A stretch of 64,000 nt of DNA from positions 24,001 to 88,000 of the forward strand of contig NZ_CP197471.1 of NCBI RefSeq assembly GCF_052180215.1, in the 5' to 3' direction. The DNA comes from Pseudoneobacillus sp052180215. GTDB taxonomy: Bacteria; Bacillota; Bacilli; Bacillales; Cytobacillaceae. The position numbers and the translations under genes are program-made. The notes beneath the pieces were generated by a model. That model saw only the letters and a list, made by a program, of their open reading frames with translations, did no database searches and had not been told where the DNA came from. Every line of letters starts with the position of its first letter. Position 1 is the stretch's first letter. This document shows positions 39,711-47,924 of this stretch, one piece after another.

Positions 39711-41255
39711 ATGGATGAAAAGGACAAGGAAAAAGAACATAGCGGACTAGTGGACTCGGTTATAGGAGCTGCAACTACTGAAAATGTAGAACGCTATGGG
39801 AGAGCAGCATCCGAGTACATCAAAGGTTATAAAGGGACTATTGATGAAAATGGTGACATTATTAGAAAGGGACTAAAGCAAGTTTCTGAATCTAAGGTGA
39901 ATCCCGATTTTGAGTATCAGAACATTAAGCAACAAGCTGGCTTTTCTGCTGAAATTCACTATGTTGATAAAACAAATGCTGAGAACATTATCAATAGGAA
40001 TGATAATAGAGTTCATCGATCAAATGATATTGGTAGAGGTAATGATCAAGTATACGATATTTTATCAGTAGACGAATCAGGAAATCCTTCTTGGGGTGCG
40101 CAAATGAAGTTTTGTGGTAAGTTCAGTACCCCTGAAGAAATACAGCGAAGTTCTGAGAATCTAGTGAATAAAATGACCGGAGATAAATGGGAAAAGTACC
40201 GCGGGAATGATGTTTTAGTTCCAAAGGAACAATACGAGATTGCAAAGAAATATGCTGAGGATAAGGCCAATAGCTTATCCAAACAAGCAGATAAATTAAG
40301 AAGTGAAGGCAATTTTGATAAAGCTGAACTATTAGACCAAAAAGCAGCAAATTACCGAAAAGTATCAGAAGATTTGAAGGATAGTGGAATTACATCAAAG
40401 GAGGCAATTTTCCTAAGAGAACACCCTCAATTAGCAACGGCCAAGTATGTTTTGGAAACAGCGCATCGCTCAGGGCTAGAAAATGCCAAAAGTGCAGCAG
40501 TTATTTCGGCGGCAGTTTCTACAGCACAAAATGTTACCAGCCTAATTCGAGGTGAAAAAGGTGTATTCGATGCGACTAAAGATGTAGCGAAGGACACAGC
40601 GGGTGGTGCCGCAACAGCGTATGTAGTTGGAGCAACAGATACAGCCATCAGAGGATTTATGGCAACTAGTCAAAATAGTGTTTTTGTCAATTTATCAAAA
40701 ACCAATATGCCTGCCATGATTGCAACTGCGACTGTCCAGGTTGGAAAATCATTAATCCGCTATGCGAAAGGTGAAATCAATAGTATTGAACTTGTTGAAG
40801 AGTTAGGGGAGAAAGGGACTGGTATGATGGCAGCTAGTTTTGGAGCGGCAGTGGGGACAATGGTTTTTCCAGGCGTTGGAACAGTTGTAGGAGGGATGGT
40901 TGGTTATTTGTCTAGTTCGACCATTTACCGAGCTTGTATGCAGACCCTTAAAGAGGAGCGGCTTTCGTATGAACGGAGAAATCGTATTCATGCCGTAGCC
41001 ACTGCTGCTATGGAATCCATGGATAAACAAGGGAAGGAACTACTCATCTTAGTCGAAAAATTTTATGCTGATAGGTATAAGGTCTTTTCCGAAAGTCTTT
41101 CCATGTTAGAGGATTCCAGCAATAACCACAATCTTGACTTATTTACAAAATCCTTAAGCAATATTGCAATCGAAATGGGTATAGCATTGAAATTTAAGAA
41201 TTTTAATGAATTCAATAACTTTATGATTGATAAAAATTCAGTTTTAGATTTTTAA
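39711..41255 (+). CDS. Large glycine-rich membrane-type protein with possible nuclease-like N-terminus
   Basis: A 514-residue protein that I do not recognise. The N-terminal third contains FSAEIHYVDKTNAENII (about 77-93), VHRSNDIGRGNDQVYDILSVD (about 101-121) and GAQMKFCGKF (about 128-137). The acidic residues followed by QxK could be a PD-(D/E)xK nuclease core; this is a weak inference. The middle is a charged helix with repeats of AEDKANSLSKQADKL type. The C-terminal half has Ala/Gly-rich hydrophobic stretches (GMMAASFGAAVGTMVFPGVG, about 369-388) like glycine zippers. ATG at 39711 with GAAAGG upstream. It forms a set with the next two genes. Confidence 0.6.
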   Translation: MDEKDKEKEHSGLVDSVIGAATTENVERYGRAASEYIKGYKGTIDENGDIIRKGLKQVSESKVNPDFEYQNIKQQAGFSAEIHYVDKTNAENIINRNDNRVHRSNDIGRGNDQVYDILSVDESGNPSWGAQMKFCGKFSTPEEIQRSSENLVNKMTGDKWEKYRGNDVLVPKEQYEIAKKYAEDKANSLSKQADKLRSEGNFDKAELLDQKAANYRKVSEDLKDSGITSKEAIFLREHPQLATAKYVLETAHRSGLENAKSAAVISAAVSTAQNVTSLIRGEKGVFDATKDVAKDTAGGAATAYVVGATDTAIRGFMATSQNSVFVNLSKTNMPAMIATATVQVGKSLIRYAKGEINSIELVEELGEKGTGMMAASFGAAVGTMVFPGVGTVVGGMVGYLSSSTIYRACMQTLKEERLSYERRNRIHAVATAAMESMDKQGKELLILVEKFYADRYKVFSESLSMLEDSSNNHNLDLFTKSLSNIAIEMGIALKFKNFNEFNNFMIDKNSVLDF

Positions 41256-41277
41256 CTTTATTGAGGGGGGTATATAT

Positions 41278-42312
41278 ATGCCATTACCATTATTACCTGC
41301 AATAGCAGCCGGGATCGCTGCGGTATCAGCTGCAGCAGGAGTCAAAAAAGGCTTTGATGCTAAAAGGGATATGGGTAAAGCAAAATCACTTAATCAAACA
41401 TCACAGGATATTGCAAGAGAGTCGGAAGAATTTATTAATATGGCAAGAGAAAAAACAAACGAGGCAATAACTGAGCTAGGTCAAGTGAAAATTCTTATTT
41501 TATCAACCTCAATTAACGAGTTTGTCCAAAGCTTTGAGAAAATCAAAAACATTAATTTAAAAAATAGTGAAGGGATTGATGAACTTAGAAACTTCAATCC
41601 AACAAGTGAAAGCTTTAAACAATTGAAGGAAGCTTCATTTGAAGCAAAGAAAATTGCCATCAATGGTATAGCTGCAATTGGGTCAGGTGCTTTACTAGCA
41701 TATGGGACTTATAGTGTCGTCATGAGCGGCCTCGGTGGTCTAATCGTAACAGCTACAACAGGTACGGCCCTTGGTACTCTTTCTGGTGTTGCAGCGACTA
41801 ATGCAACCCTTGCTTGGCTTGGAGGAGGGGCATTATCTGCTGGAGGTCTCGGAATGGCAGGAGGAATGGCGGTGCTAGGAGGTTTAGTAGCTGGACCAGC
41901 TCTTGCAATTGGCGGAGCTATTTTTGCAAGTCAAGCAAAGACCGCTCTCAATAACGCCTATGGTAATTATGATAAGGCAAAAGTTTTCAAAAAACAGGCA
42001 AGGAATATCGGAATTGCTTTGAAAGCAATTTTTACACGCGCCAATCAATTAACCGAACTTTTACAAAAACTCGATGTTTTCCTTGCCTACCAAGTTAAGC
42101 TATTAGGGGAGATCATCGAGTCTAAAGGAGTAAATTGGGAGAATTATTCTAAGGATGAACAACAAGAGATTTATAAGTGCGTACAGCTAGCCCAAACGAT
42201 TAAGGGAATTCTGGATACTTCCCTACTTAAGCAAGAGGGAGAGTTGGATGAAATTTCAGAGAGAGTACTTGAAAATGGGAATAAGTATCTAGAAGTATTG
42301 ATGCAGGGCTAA
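41278..42312 (+). CDS. Helical protein with glycine-rich hydrophobic hairpin, possibly pore-forming
   Basis: A 344-residue protein. The N-terminus (LPAIAAGIAAVSAAAGVKKG) is hydrophobic. Residues about 125-225 form a very Ala/Gly-rich hydrophobic stretch (SGALLAYGTYSVVMSGLGGL, GGGALSAGGLGMAGGMAVLG). Amphipathic helices on both sides complete a layout like alpha-helical pore formers or membrane-remodelling proteins. No enzyme motif is seen. GAGGGGGGT precedes the ATG. Spacing to its neighbours is 22 and 2 bases, so the three genes form an operon. Confidence 0.6.
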   Translation: MPLPLLPAIAAGIAAVSAAAGVKKGFDAKRDMGKAKSLNQTSQDIARESEEFINMAREKTNEAITELGQVKILILSTSINEFVQSFEKIKNINLKNSEGIDELRNFNPTSESFKQLKEASFEAKKIAINGIAAIGSGALLAYGTYSVVMSGLGGLIVTATTGTALGTLSGVAATNATLAWLGGGALSAGGLGMAGGMAVLGGLVAGPALAIGGAIFASQAKTALNNAYGNYDKAKVFKKQARNIGIALKAIFTRANQLTELLQKLDVFLAYQVKLLGEIIESKGVNWENYSKDEQQEIYKCVQLAQTIKGILDTSLLKQEGELDEISERVLENGNKYLEVLMQG

Positions 42313-42314
42313 AT

Positions 42315-43016
42315 ATGTTTCATTGTGATGGTTGTGGATTGTGCTGTAGGGCAGTAGGAATAACAGAAACGTACCGACATTTAGACCGAGGCGATGGGAT
42401 TTGTACTCACTTGGACACTAGGACAAATAAGTGCAGTATTTATGATAGTCGTCCCGAGATTTGTAGGGTAGATGAATTATATGAATCTATTTTTCAGGAG
42501 CATATGTCCTTGAATGAGTATTATAGAATGAATTACAACGCTTGCGATACATTAAAGAGAATGGAGAGACAAAAGATGAGCGGTATAAAGTCAGCATTAG
42601 AGGGAAAATTCGAGGAAATTTTTGAATACAAACCGTGGTTAGAGGATACGAGCTGGGTCAGAAATGCTGTTGATTATATTTGCCAAGGCAATAGCAAAAA
42701 AGAGGATGTAATTGCTATTATTGATACGAGTATTTCGAGTAAGGGAAAATCAGGGCTCGTTTTGACTGTAGATTCTGTTTGTGTGAAAGACTCAACGAAC
42801 TCCACTACAAAATTCATTGCGAAATATGAAGATATTGACTATACATATATTAATGAAGACAGATTTCTTGGCGTCGATATTACGGCATTAGAGCTAAATA
42901 TGAAGTATGGAACCCAATACAGAATTAGCCTAGATCAAATTAGTAAAAGAATACTAATGGAATATCTGGATTATGCTTCTTCACTTTATCAGGAAGATGA
43001 TGAGTTGGAATGGTAA
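42315..43016 (+). CDS. YkgJ-family cysteine-cluster protein
   Basis: A 233-residue protein. The first 60 residues carry the YkgJ/UPF0153 cluster: CDGCGLCCRAVG, then ICTHLD, CSIYDSRPEICRVDE. These eight or so cysteines bind zinc or an iron-sulfur cluster. The rest (about 90-233) is not recognised. YkgJ proteins are poorly understood; some are tied to protein or RNA modification. It follows the helical gene by two bases. Confidence 0.8.
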   Translation: MFHCDGCGLCCRAVGITETYRHLDRGDGICTHLDTRTNKCSIYDSRPEICRVDELYESIFQEHMSLNEYYRMNYNACDTLKRMERQKMSGIKSALEGKFEEIFEYKPWLEDTSWVRNAVDYICQGNSKKEDVIAIIDTSISSKGKSGLVLTVDSVCVKDSTNSTTKFIAKYEDIDYTYINEDRFLGVDITALELNMKYGTQYRISLDQISKRILMEYLDYASSLYQEDDELEW

Positions 43017-43471
43017 AACGATTTGGCTATCCCTTACTTGGCGATGTTAAAACAATCACTTAATCTATTAAAGGCAGCGAAAAGTTAAATACCTTACCTA
43101 CCATATTAATTTTTTTGTAATACGTAATTTACGTACTTTGTAATTCAGTATGAATCCTATTGAATAAGGGTGTGTTTCACTGGGGAAATGGTATCTTCAT
43201 ACAATGTCTTTTTGTTACGGTCCTTTATGTAGAGGCTATAATTTTGCTTCGAAAATAAATAATATTAATGACAACGAGTTGAAGCAAAATAGTTACTCTA
43301 AATATTAAAATAATATCACTAGCACCCCAGGTGTTATCTATTCACTCTAGACATATGGAGTGTGTGAACTACAGCATTAAACGAGTTTGTTAAGTTGGTA
43401 TAATATTTTTATGATTACCCTATTGTAGATGATAGTAAATTATAAGAAAAAGTTAAGGAGAGAGGATAATA
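43017..43471. other. A/T-rich gap without a supported gene
   Basis: No ORF with a ribosome site is visible. TACGTAATTTACGTA at 43121-43135 is a short palindrome. GGTATAATAT near 43398 may be the -10 region of a promoter for the small gene at 43472, but no good -35 is present. Confidence 0.4.
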
Positions 43472-43771
43472 ATGATAGATAATAAAAAAGACCAAATTAT
43501 CAAGGAGTTAAAACAAAAATTAAGAGATGGTGAAAAGGTTTTTTTAAATGATGAAACAAGTAGTACTTTAAGACAAAGCTTTAGTGTTCTAGGTACTGAA
43601 TATAAATGTTATATTAAATTGGAGGAAGGTTTGTTAAGTAAATTTAGCAATGATAAATTCGATAAGAAGTTAGAAATTGAAGAAGTTGCTAAAATCTTGA
43701 ATGAAATTGCTGAGAGGAAAGTTAAAGAATTAGAAGAATTAGATGCGGTTAAGAGTTTTCTTGATAATTGA
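43472..43771 (+). CDS. Small hypothetical protein (99 aa)
   Basis: A 99-residue charged protein with AAGGAGAGAGG ahead of its ATG. It starts and ends with Lys/Glu-rich helices (IIKELKQKLRDGEKVF, EIAERKVKELEEL) and has a short beta-like middle (LGTEYKCYIKLEEGLL). I do not recognise it. It lies alone just before repeat R2 and could be a cargo gene of the second insertion. Confidence 0.55.
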   Translation: MIDNKKDQIIKELKQKLRDGEKVFLNDETSSTLRQSFSVLGTEYKCYIKLEEGLLSKFSNDKFDKKLEIEEVAKILNEIAERKVKELEELDAVKSFLDN

Positions 43772-43860
43772 TAATTACTAATCAAACTTCGGTAAAACCG
43801 GTTGCCCCAAACGGTATTATTTGTCTTTTTAATAAAATGAGCGCGTATTTACTACATAAT

Positions 43861-44145
43861 GCTAACATTTTGCTAACGCAATCAAATGAAAAACGGTTAT
43901 TTCTCGTTAAAGATGTTACAGACAGAAATTTACAAAATATTGATATACAGCACTTTTTGCGCACAGCGTGTAAGATATTACACACTCTCACCTAAGGGGC
44001 GGCATGATGTAATAACTCCCCTCAAACCCTTGATATAACTGGATTTGTTGGTAAGATGAGAGTGTAATGCTAACATTTTGCTAATATAGAGGATTTCAAT
44101 AGAAGCTTCTCATAAGTTCACTGAACTTTTGGGAGGCTTCCTTTT
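43861..44145 (+). repeat. Border repeat R2, with groEL-end core
   Basis: Contains GCTAACATTTTGCTAAC (43861-43877), the same 32-base block as R1 (43962-43993), GGGCGGCATGATGTA identical to the groEL end (43997-44011), CCTTGATATAACTGGATTTGT, TGCTAACATTTTGCTAAT (44068-44085) and a hairpin with T-run. The paired TGCTAAC sites look like integrase arm sites. A 75-codon frame from 43768 runs through it and is not credible as a gene. Confidence 0.75.
44103..44143 (+). terminator. Terminator-like hairpin in R2
   Basis: AAGCTTCTCATAAGTTCA and TGAACTTTTGGGAGGCTT pair with some mismatches and are followed by CCTTTTC. Confidence 0.6.
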
Positions 44146-44260
44146 CATTACTTTTGAAGTTATTGGAAGTCAGTGCTTAAGAAACTCCATTCACCTAGCT
44201 AAAAATCATTTTTCATAAGTTGCTGCATAAAATTGTAAAAAATATGTGGGGGTGATAGGA

Positions 44261-45439
44261 ATGCTCAAGCAAGAACTAACCAACCGGATGAAGCAATTGC
44301 AAGAGAGGCTAATTAGGAACAAATATGATGCTTATATTGTTACTGCCGAAGAAGATATTTGGTATTACACAAACATTACATACAAACCAGAGGAACGCCC
44401 CTTTTTCATCATCGTTATCCCCAATCAAATACCTACATTACTTGTACCAAAGCTTGAAGAATCCCACGTACATAAAAATATAATCAATTATGATATTGTT
44501 TCTTATTGGGAGTTTCCATCTTCAGAGGGCAGCAATTGGTATGATAAACTAAACCAGTTGATCCAAGGTTATTCACGAGTAGGAATCGAGAGTAACGTGC
44601 GTGCAGACTTATATCATCTCATGCAAGCAAAGGAACTAGTTTTAGAGCAGTTAGTCGAAGCACAACGTAAAGTGAAAAGCGTCTATGAACTTGAGAAAAT
44701 TCGCATGAGTGCTAAAATATGCGATGAAGCAATGGAGGATATCTTTAATACGATTTATCGCGGTGCCAGTGTGTTAGAACCATTTACGTTGTCAAAAAAG
44801 GTACAAACCAACCTAATAAAAACAAAGCAATTTGACCCAATCACAACTTCATTGCTCACAGCAGTTTGGAATGCACCGACAAGTGCGATGCCGCATAGTA
44901 TTCCTGAGTTAGGTGATCGATTTGGGGATGGACCGAACGTCGCGATGGCCTATCATCGAATTAACGGATATTCAGCAGAGTGTGAACGGACGTTTTTTCT
45001 TGGACAACCTACCAAAGACGATGTGGAAATGTTCCAACATATGCAAAACGCACGAAATCGGGCTTTGAGTATGGTACGAGCGGGTGTAAGGGCTGCAGAA
45101 ATCGATGCAGAGGCACGAGCATATTTTGATCAACATGGGCTACTTAATCGTTTATTACATCGTACCGGGCATGGAGTCGGCTTGCGAAATCACGAAGGGC
45201 CATATATTGCAGAAGGAAGCAACGAAATATTGGAGGAAAATATGGTGATTACGATTGAGCCAGGCATCTATATTGAGGGGGTAGGCGGGTATCGACACTC
45301 CGATACCATCCGTGTAACCAAAGATGGCTATAATGTGCTTACAACATTTCCTACTGATTTAAAAGATATGATGATCACCAAATCGAACAAATTGGCAAAG
45401 CTAAAAGGGAAGTTTATACAGAACTATTTGAAGCTTTGA
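44261..45439 (+). CDS. M24-family peptidase homologue with altered metal ligands
   Basis: A 392-residue protein with creatinase-type N-terminal domain (about 1-135) and pita-bread C-terminal domain. The histidine motif HRTGHGVGLRNHEGPYI and ITIEPGIYIEG are kept. In active aminopeptidase P the metals also need two aspartates and a last glutamate; here the region reads YHRINGYSAECERTFF and GGYRHSDTIRV, so the first Asp is missing, the second is Glu and the last Glu is Ser. The enzyme may be metal-free, like creatinase, or act on a non-peptide amide. The ATG at 44261 follows GGGGGTGA; a GTG at 44246 overlaps it. Confidence 0.75.
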   Translation: MLKQELTNRMKQLQERLIRNKYDAYIVTAEEDIWYYTNITYKPEERPFFIIVIPNQIPTLLVPKLEESHVHKNIINYDIVSYWEFPSSEGSNWYDKLNQLIQGYSRVGIESNVRADLYHLMQAKELVLEQLVEAQRKVKSVYELEKIRMSAKICDEAMEDIFNTIYRGASVLEPFTLSKKVQTNLIKTKQFDPITTSLLTAVWNAPTSAMPHSIPELGDRFGDGPNVAMAYHRINGYSAECERTFFLGQPTKDDVEMFQHMQNARNRALSMVRAGVRAAEIDAEARAYFDQHGLLNRLLHRTGHGVGLRNHEGPYIAEGSNEILEENMVITIEPGIYIEGVGGYRHSDTIRVTKDGYNVLTTFPTDLKDMMITKSNKLAKLKGKFIQNYLKL

Positions 45440-45551
45440 TGTTAAGCTTTGGTATGAAGTTTAAACCTCTTATTTTTGGTAGGCATGATTATTGGATAAT
45501 AGAGCGATGGACTAAATAACTATTTATAATATAAAAATTAAGGAGAATTAC

Positions 45552-46121
45552 ATGGCCTGGAGCAAAGTAAAGCAAAATCTGGAGAGTTTTCTCTGTCCTG
45601 CATTAAATGGAAGGGTTGAATACCGTGCAACAAGCTACCGTTATTTACCTGATAAAGCAGGGAGTTGTTATATTACAGTAGATAAAAAGAATGTACTGAA
45701 TATGAGTGATGTAACTACCTTAATCAAATGGTATCAGACTGAGCTGGAAATAAAGAATGATTCAGATATTCAAATTCCTATCAACAATGAGGAAATTGAA
45801 GCGGTAAGAAAAGAAATCAAGGGGACTGTTCCCGAGGATCGTCTACAAGTAATTGCAAGAAGTAGAAAATTATCAGAATATGCGAAGGAGCTTTTGTCAG
45901 TTCAGTCATCATTAAGTAAATCAAATTTTATCGTTGTAGCTAATAAGTTTTTATCCACTTCTATAGAGGAAAGCATTGAGAGCAAGGATATCCTATTGAA
46001 TATTTTAGCTTTGGTGGACAGACGAGTTGGAAAAAAGCGAATGTTAAACATGGCTGAGAAGATGAAGTTAAAGCATCCAATTGTGCAGTATTTTTATGAA
46101 CTCCGGCTTAGTACGTTCTAA
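45552..46121 (+). CDS. SF0329-family protein of unknown function
   Basis: A 189-residue protein beginning MAWSKVKQNLESFLCPAL with GRVEYRATSYRYLPDKAGS, which I recognise as the SF0329 family found scattered in bacterial genomes. The function is unknown. AAGGAGAA precedes the ATG. The gap from the M24 gene is 112 bases and repeat R3 begins directly after the stop, so both lie on one inserted segment. Confidence 0.7.
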   Translation: MAWSKVKQNLESFLCPALNGRVEYRATSYRYLPDKAGSCYITVDKKNVLNMSDVTTLIKWYQTELEIKNDSDIQIPINNEEIEAVRKEIKGTVPEDRLQVIARSRKLSEYAKELLSVQSSLSKSNFIVVANKFLSTSIEESIESKDILLNILALVDRRVGKKRMLNMAEKMKLKHPIVQYFYELRLSTF

Positions 46122-46135
46122 TAATAAATAGTAAG

Positions 46136-46225
46136 GTGAGAGTGGTTTGCTAACATTTTTGCTAATATAGAGGATTTTAATAGAAGCTTCTCATAAGTTC
46201 ACTGAACTTTTGAGAGGCTTCCTTT
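46136..46225 (+). repeat. Border repeat R3 (right-hand part only)
   Basis: About 90 bases nearly identical to the right part of R2: GTGAGAGTG, TTTGCTAACATTTTTGCTAA (46146-46165), TATAGAGGATTTTAATAGAAG and a hairpin ending in CCTTTTTT (46182-46222). The groEL-end core and the 32-base block of R1 and R2 are absent. The rest of the gap to 46321 shows nothing I can name. Confidence 0.72.
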
Positions 46226-46321
46226 TTTATTTTTTCAAACCGTTGATTGGGAGTAGAAGGCAACCAAACCCTAATAGCAACAATGTTTACGAATGCAGCC
46301 TTAATTATTTTTAATACTTAC

Positions 46322-46350
46322 TTGACTTTATTAAATTATAATAATATACT
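46322..46350 (+). promoter_or_regulatory. Sigma-A promoter of the catE operon
   Basis: TTGACT (46322-46327), 17 bases and TATACT (46345-46350). It lies 125 bases before catE and overlaps the edge of a palindrome. Confidence 0.75.
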
Positions 46351-46370
46351 TACTTACATAAAGTAACTAA
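46350..46370. promoter_or_regulatory. Palindromic operator candidate at the catE promoter
   Basis: TTACTTAC, five bases and GTAACTAA form an inverted repeat with 7 of 8 positions matching. It begins at the last base of the -10 box and covers the start of transcription, where a MarR/DUF24-type repressor such as CatR or YodB would block RNA polymerase. The repressor gene is not in the window. Confidence 0.55.
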
Positions 46371-46474
46371 CTAACCAATAGTTGTGTATCAATTGTTTGT
46401 TAGTTCGCAACAATATATATACCGAAAGACCATTAAATAAATCCAAACAAAATAATGAATAAGGGGGAAACAAA

Positions 46475-47323
46475 ATGAATTTTCATCGTGAACCGGTAAC
46501 GTTTGTTGGTCAGGTAAACTTAAAGGTTCAAAATTTAGAACGTTCTTTATCTTTTTATAAAGAAGTCATTGGATTTAAGGTGTTAGAACAATCTGAAAGG
46601 TTCGCAAACTTAACTGCAGATGGAAAGACCACTTTACTATCAATTGAACAACCAGATAATGTTCTTCCTATGCAGGGAAAAACAACAGGATTATATCACT
46701 TCGCTCTTCTTTTACCTAAGCGGTCTGATTTAGCTAAAATCGTTCAACACTTTATGGAAGTTGGTATGCGTTTTGGTTCTTCGGATCATCTTGTTAGTGA
46801 GGCTCTTTACCTATCTGATCCAGATGGAAATGGAATTGAAATATATATAGACCGAGATCCTTCCGAATGGCATTGGGAAAATGGAGAAGTGGAAATGACC
46901 GTTGATCCGTTAAATTTTCCTGACTTACTCTCATTCGGGAAACAACAATCATGGAAGGGTCTACCGTCTGGAACTGTTATGGGCCATATCCATTTACATG
47001 TCGCTGAATTAAAAAAGACAGAAGAATTTTATACTAAGGGGCTAGGATTTGAAGTAGTTAACCGATTTGGTGCTCAGGCACTTTTCATTTCGGATGGCAA
47101 GTATCACCACCATATTGGCTTAAATACTTGGAATGGCGTAGGAGCACCGATGCCTTCACCTAATAGCGTTGGTCTAGAATCATTTACGTTAATGCTGTCA
47201 AACGAGGAAAAAAGAAATCAAATCATTACTCAGTTTAAAAGTATTGGCGCAGCTGTTATGGAAGAAAATGGTTCTTTCGTTACTTCTGACCCTTCAGGCA
47301 ATCGAATAATTTTAAAGGTTTAA
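46475..47323 (+). CDS. catE: CatE-like catechol 2,3-dioxygenase (VOC superfamily)
   Basis: A 282-residue protein with two vicinal-oxygen-chelate modules. Module one has VNLKVQNLERSLSFYKEVIG and LYLSDPDGNGIEIYID; module two has GHIHLHVAELKKTEEFY, then KYHHHIGLNTW and DPSGNRI. Histidines in the second module and a later glutamate bind the ferrous iron in this family. It closely follows B. subtilis CatE as I remember it, which opens catechol rings and protects against quinones. AAGGGGGA precedes the ATG. Followed by catD and a flavin reductase. Confidence 0.85.
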   Translation: MNFHREPVTFVGQVNLKVQNLERSLSFYKEVIGFKVLEQSERFANLTADGKTTLLSIEQPDNVLPMQGKTTGLYHFALLLPKRSDLAKIVQHFMEVGMRFGSSDHLVSEALYLSDPDGNGIEIYIDRDPSEWHWENGEVEMTVDPLNFPDLLSFGKQQSWKGLPSGTVMGHIHLHVAELKKTEEFYTKGLGFEVVNRFGAQALFISDGKYHHHIGLNTWNGVGAPMPSPNSVGLESFTLMLSNEEKRNQIITQFKSIGAAVMEENGSFVTSDPSGNRIILKV

Positions 47324-47444
47324 AGGATAGAGATTAAAGCAAATTACGGGAATAGTTGAATATCATTTTTTTAATCATATATCTCGAATTCATAATTCTC
47401 AATTATAAAATATACTAAAAGACAAGACAGGGAGGATTTATACA

Positions 47445-47870
47445 ATGTTGTTAAAAAACGAAATCGGAGCACTTATTTTACGAGTAACATTAGGCGCACT
47501 ATTCTTAGTTCATGGAGTTGTTAAATTCCAGGGTGGAATTGAAAATATCGTAGGCTGGTTCAGCAGTATTGGTTTGCCAGGATTTATGGCTTATGCTGTT
47601 GCATTAATAGAAATTATTGGTGGGATCGCATTAATTGTTGGATTGGGAACAAGAATTGTTTCTACGATACTATCTCTACTAATGATAGGTGCAATACTTA
47701 AGGTAAAACTTTCAGTAGGATTATTAGGAAATGGCCAAATGGCAGGATATGAATTGGATTTAGGATTTTTGGCAATGGCAGTTTATCTTCTAATCAGCGG
47801 TAGCAAGTTATTATCAGTAGATCAACTATTTGTTAAAAAGGATTCAAATGAATTAAGAAAAGTTGCTTAA
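47445..47870 (+). CDS. catD: CatD-like DoxX-family membrane protein
   Basis: A 141-residue membrane protein with four predicted helices and the DoxX motif LILRVTLGALFLVHGVVKFQGG. Later segments ALIEIIGGIALIVGLGTR and LDLGFLAMAVYLL are typical. In B. subtilis catD accompanies catE in a CatR/YodB-controlled operon against catechol and quinone stress. Here the order is catE then catD, with a 121-base gap. GGGAGG precedes the ATG. Its biochemical activity is not established. Confidence 0.78.
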   Translation: MLLKNEIGALILRVTLGALFLVHGVVKFQGGIENIVGWFSSIGLPGFMAYAVALIEIIGGIALIVGLGTRIVSTILSLLMIGAILKVKLSVGLLGNGQMAGYELDLGFLAMAVYLLISGSKLLSVDQLFVKKDSNELRKVA

Positions 47871-47924
47871 GAATGGAATCTAAAGTGAAACAGAAAAAGT
47901 GAAAACATATAGGTGGTGTATACA

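Noticed and set aside
43121..43135. Palindrome TACGTAATTTACGTA as an operator
   Set aside because: It is short, A/T-rich and far from any promoter I can support; chance is a sufficient explanation.
43768..43995. 75-codon ORF after the small hypothetical gene
   Set aside because: It runs through border repeat R2 and ends in the 32-base block; no ribosome site, and R1 does not keep the frame.
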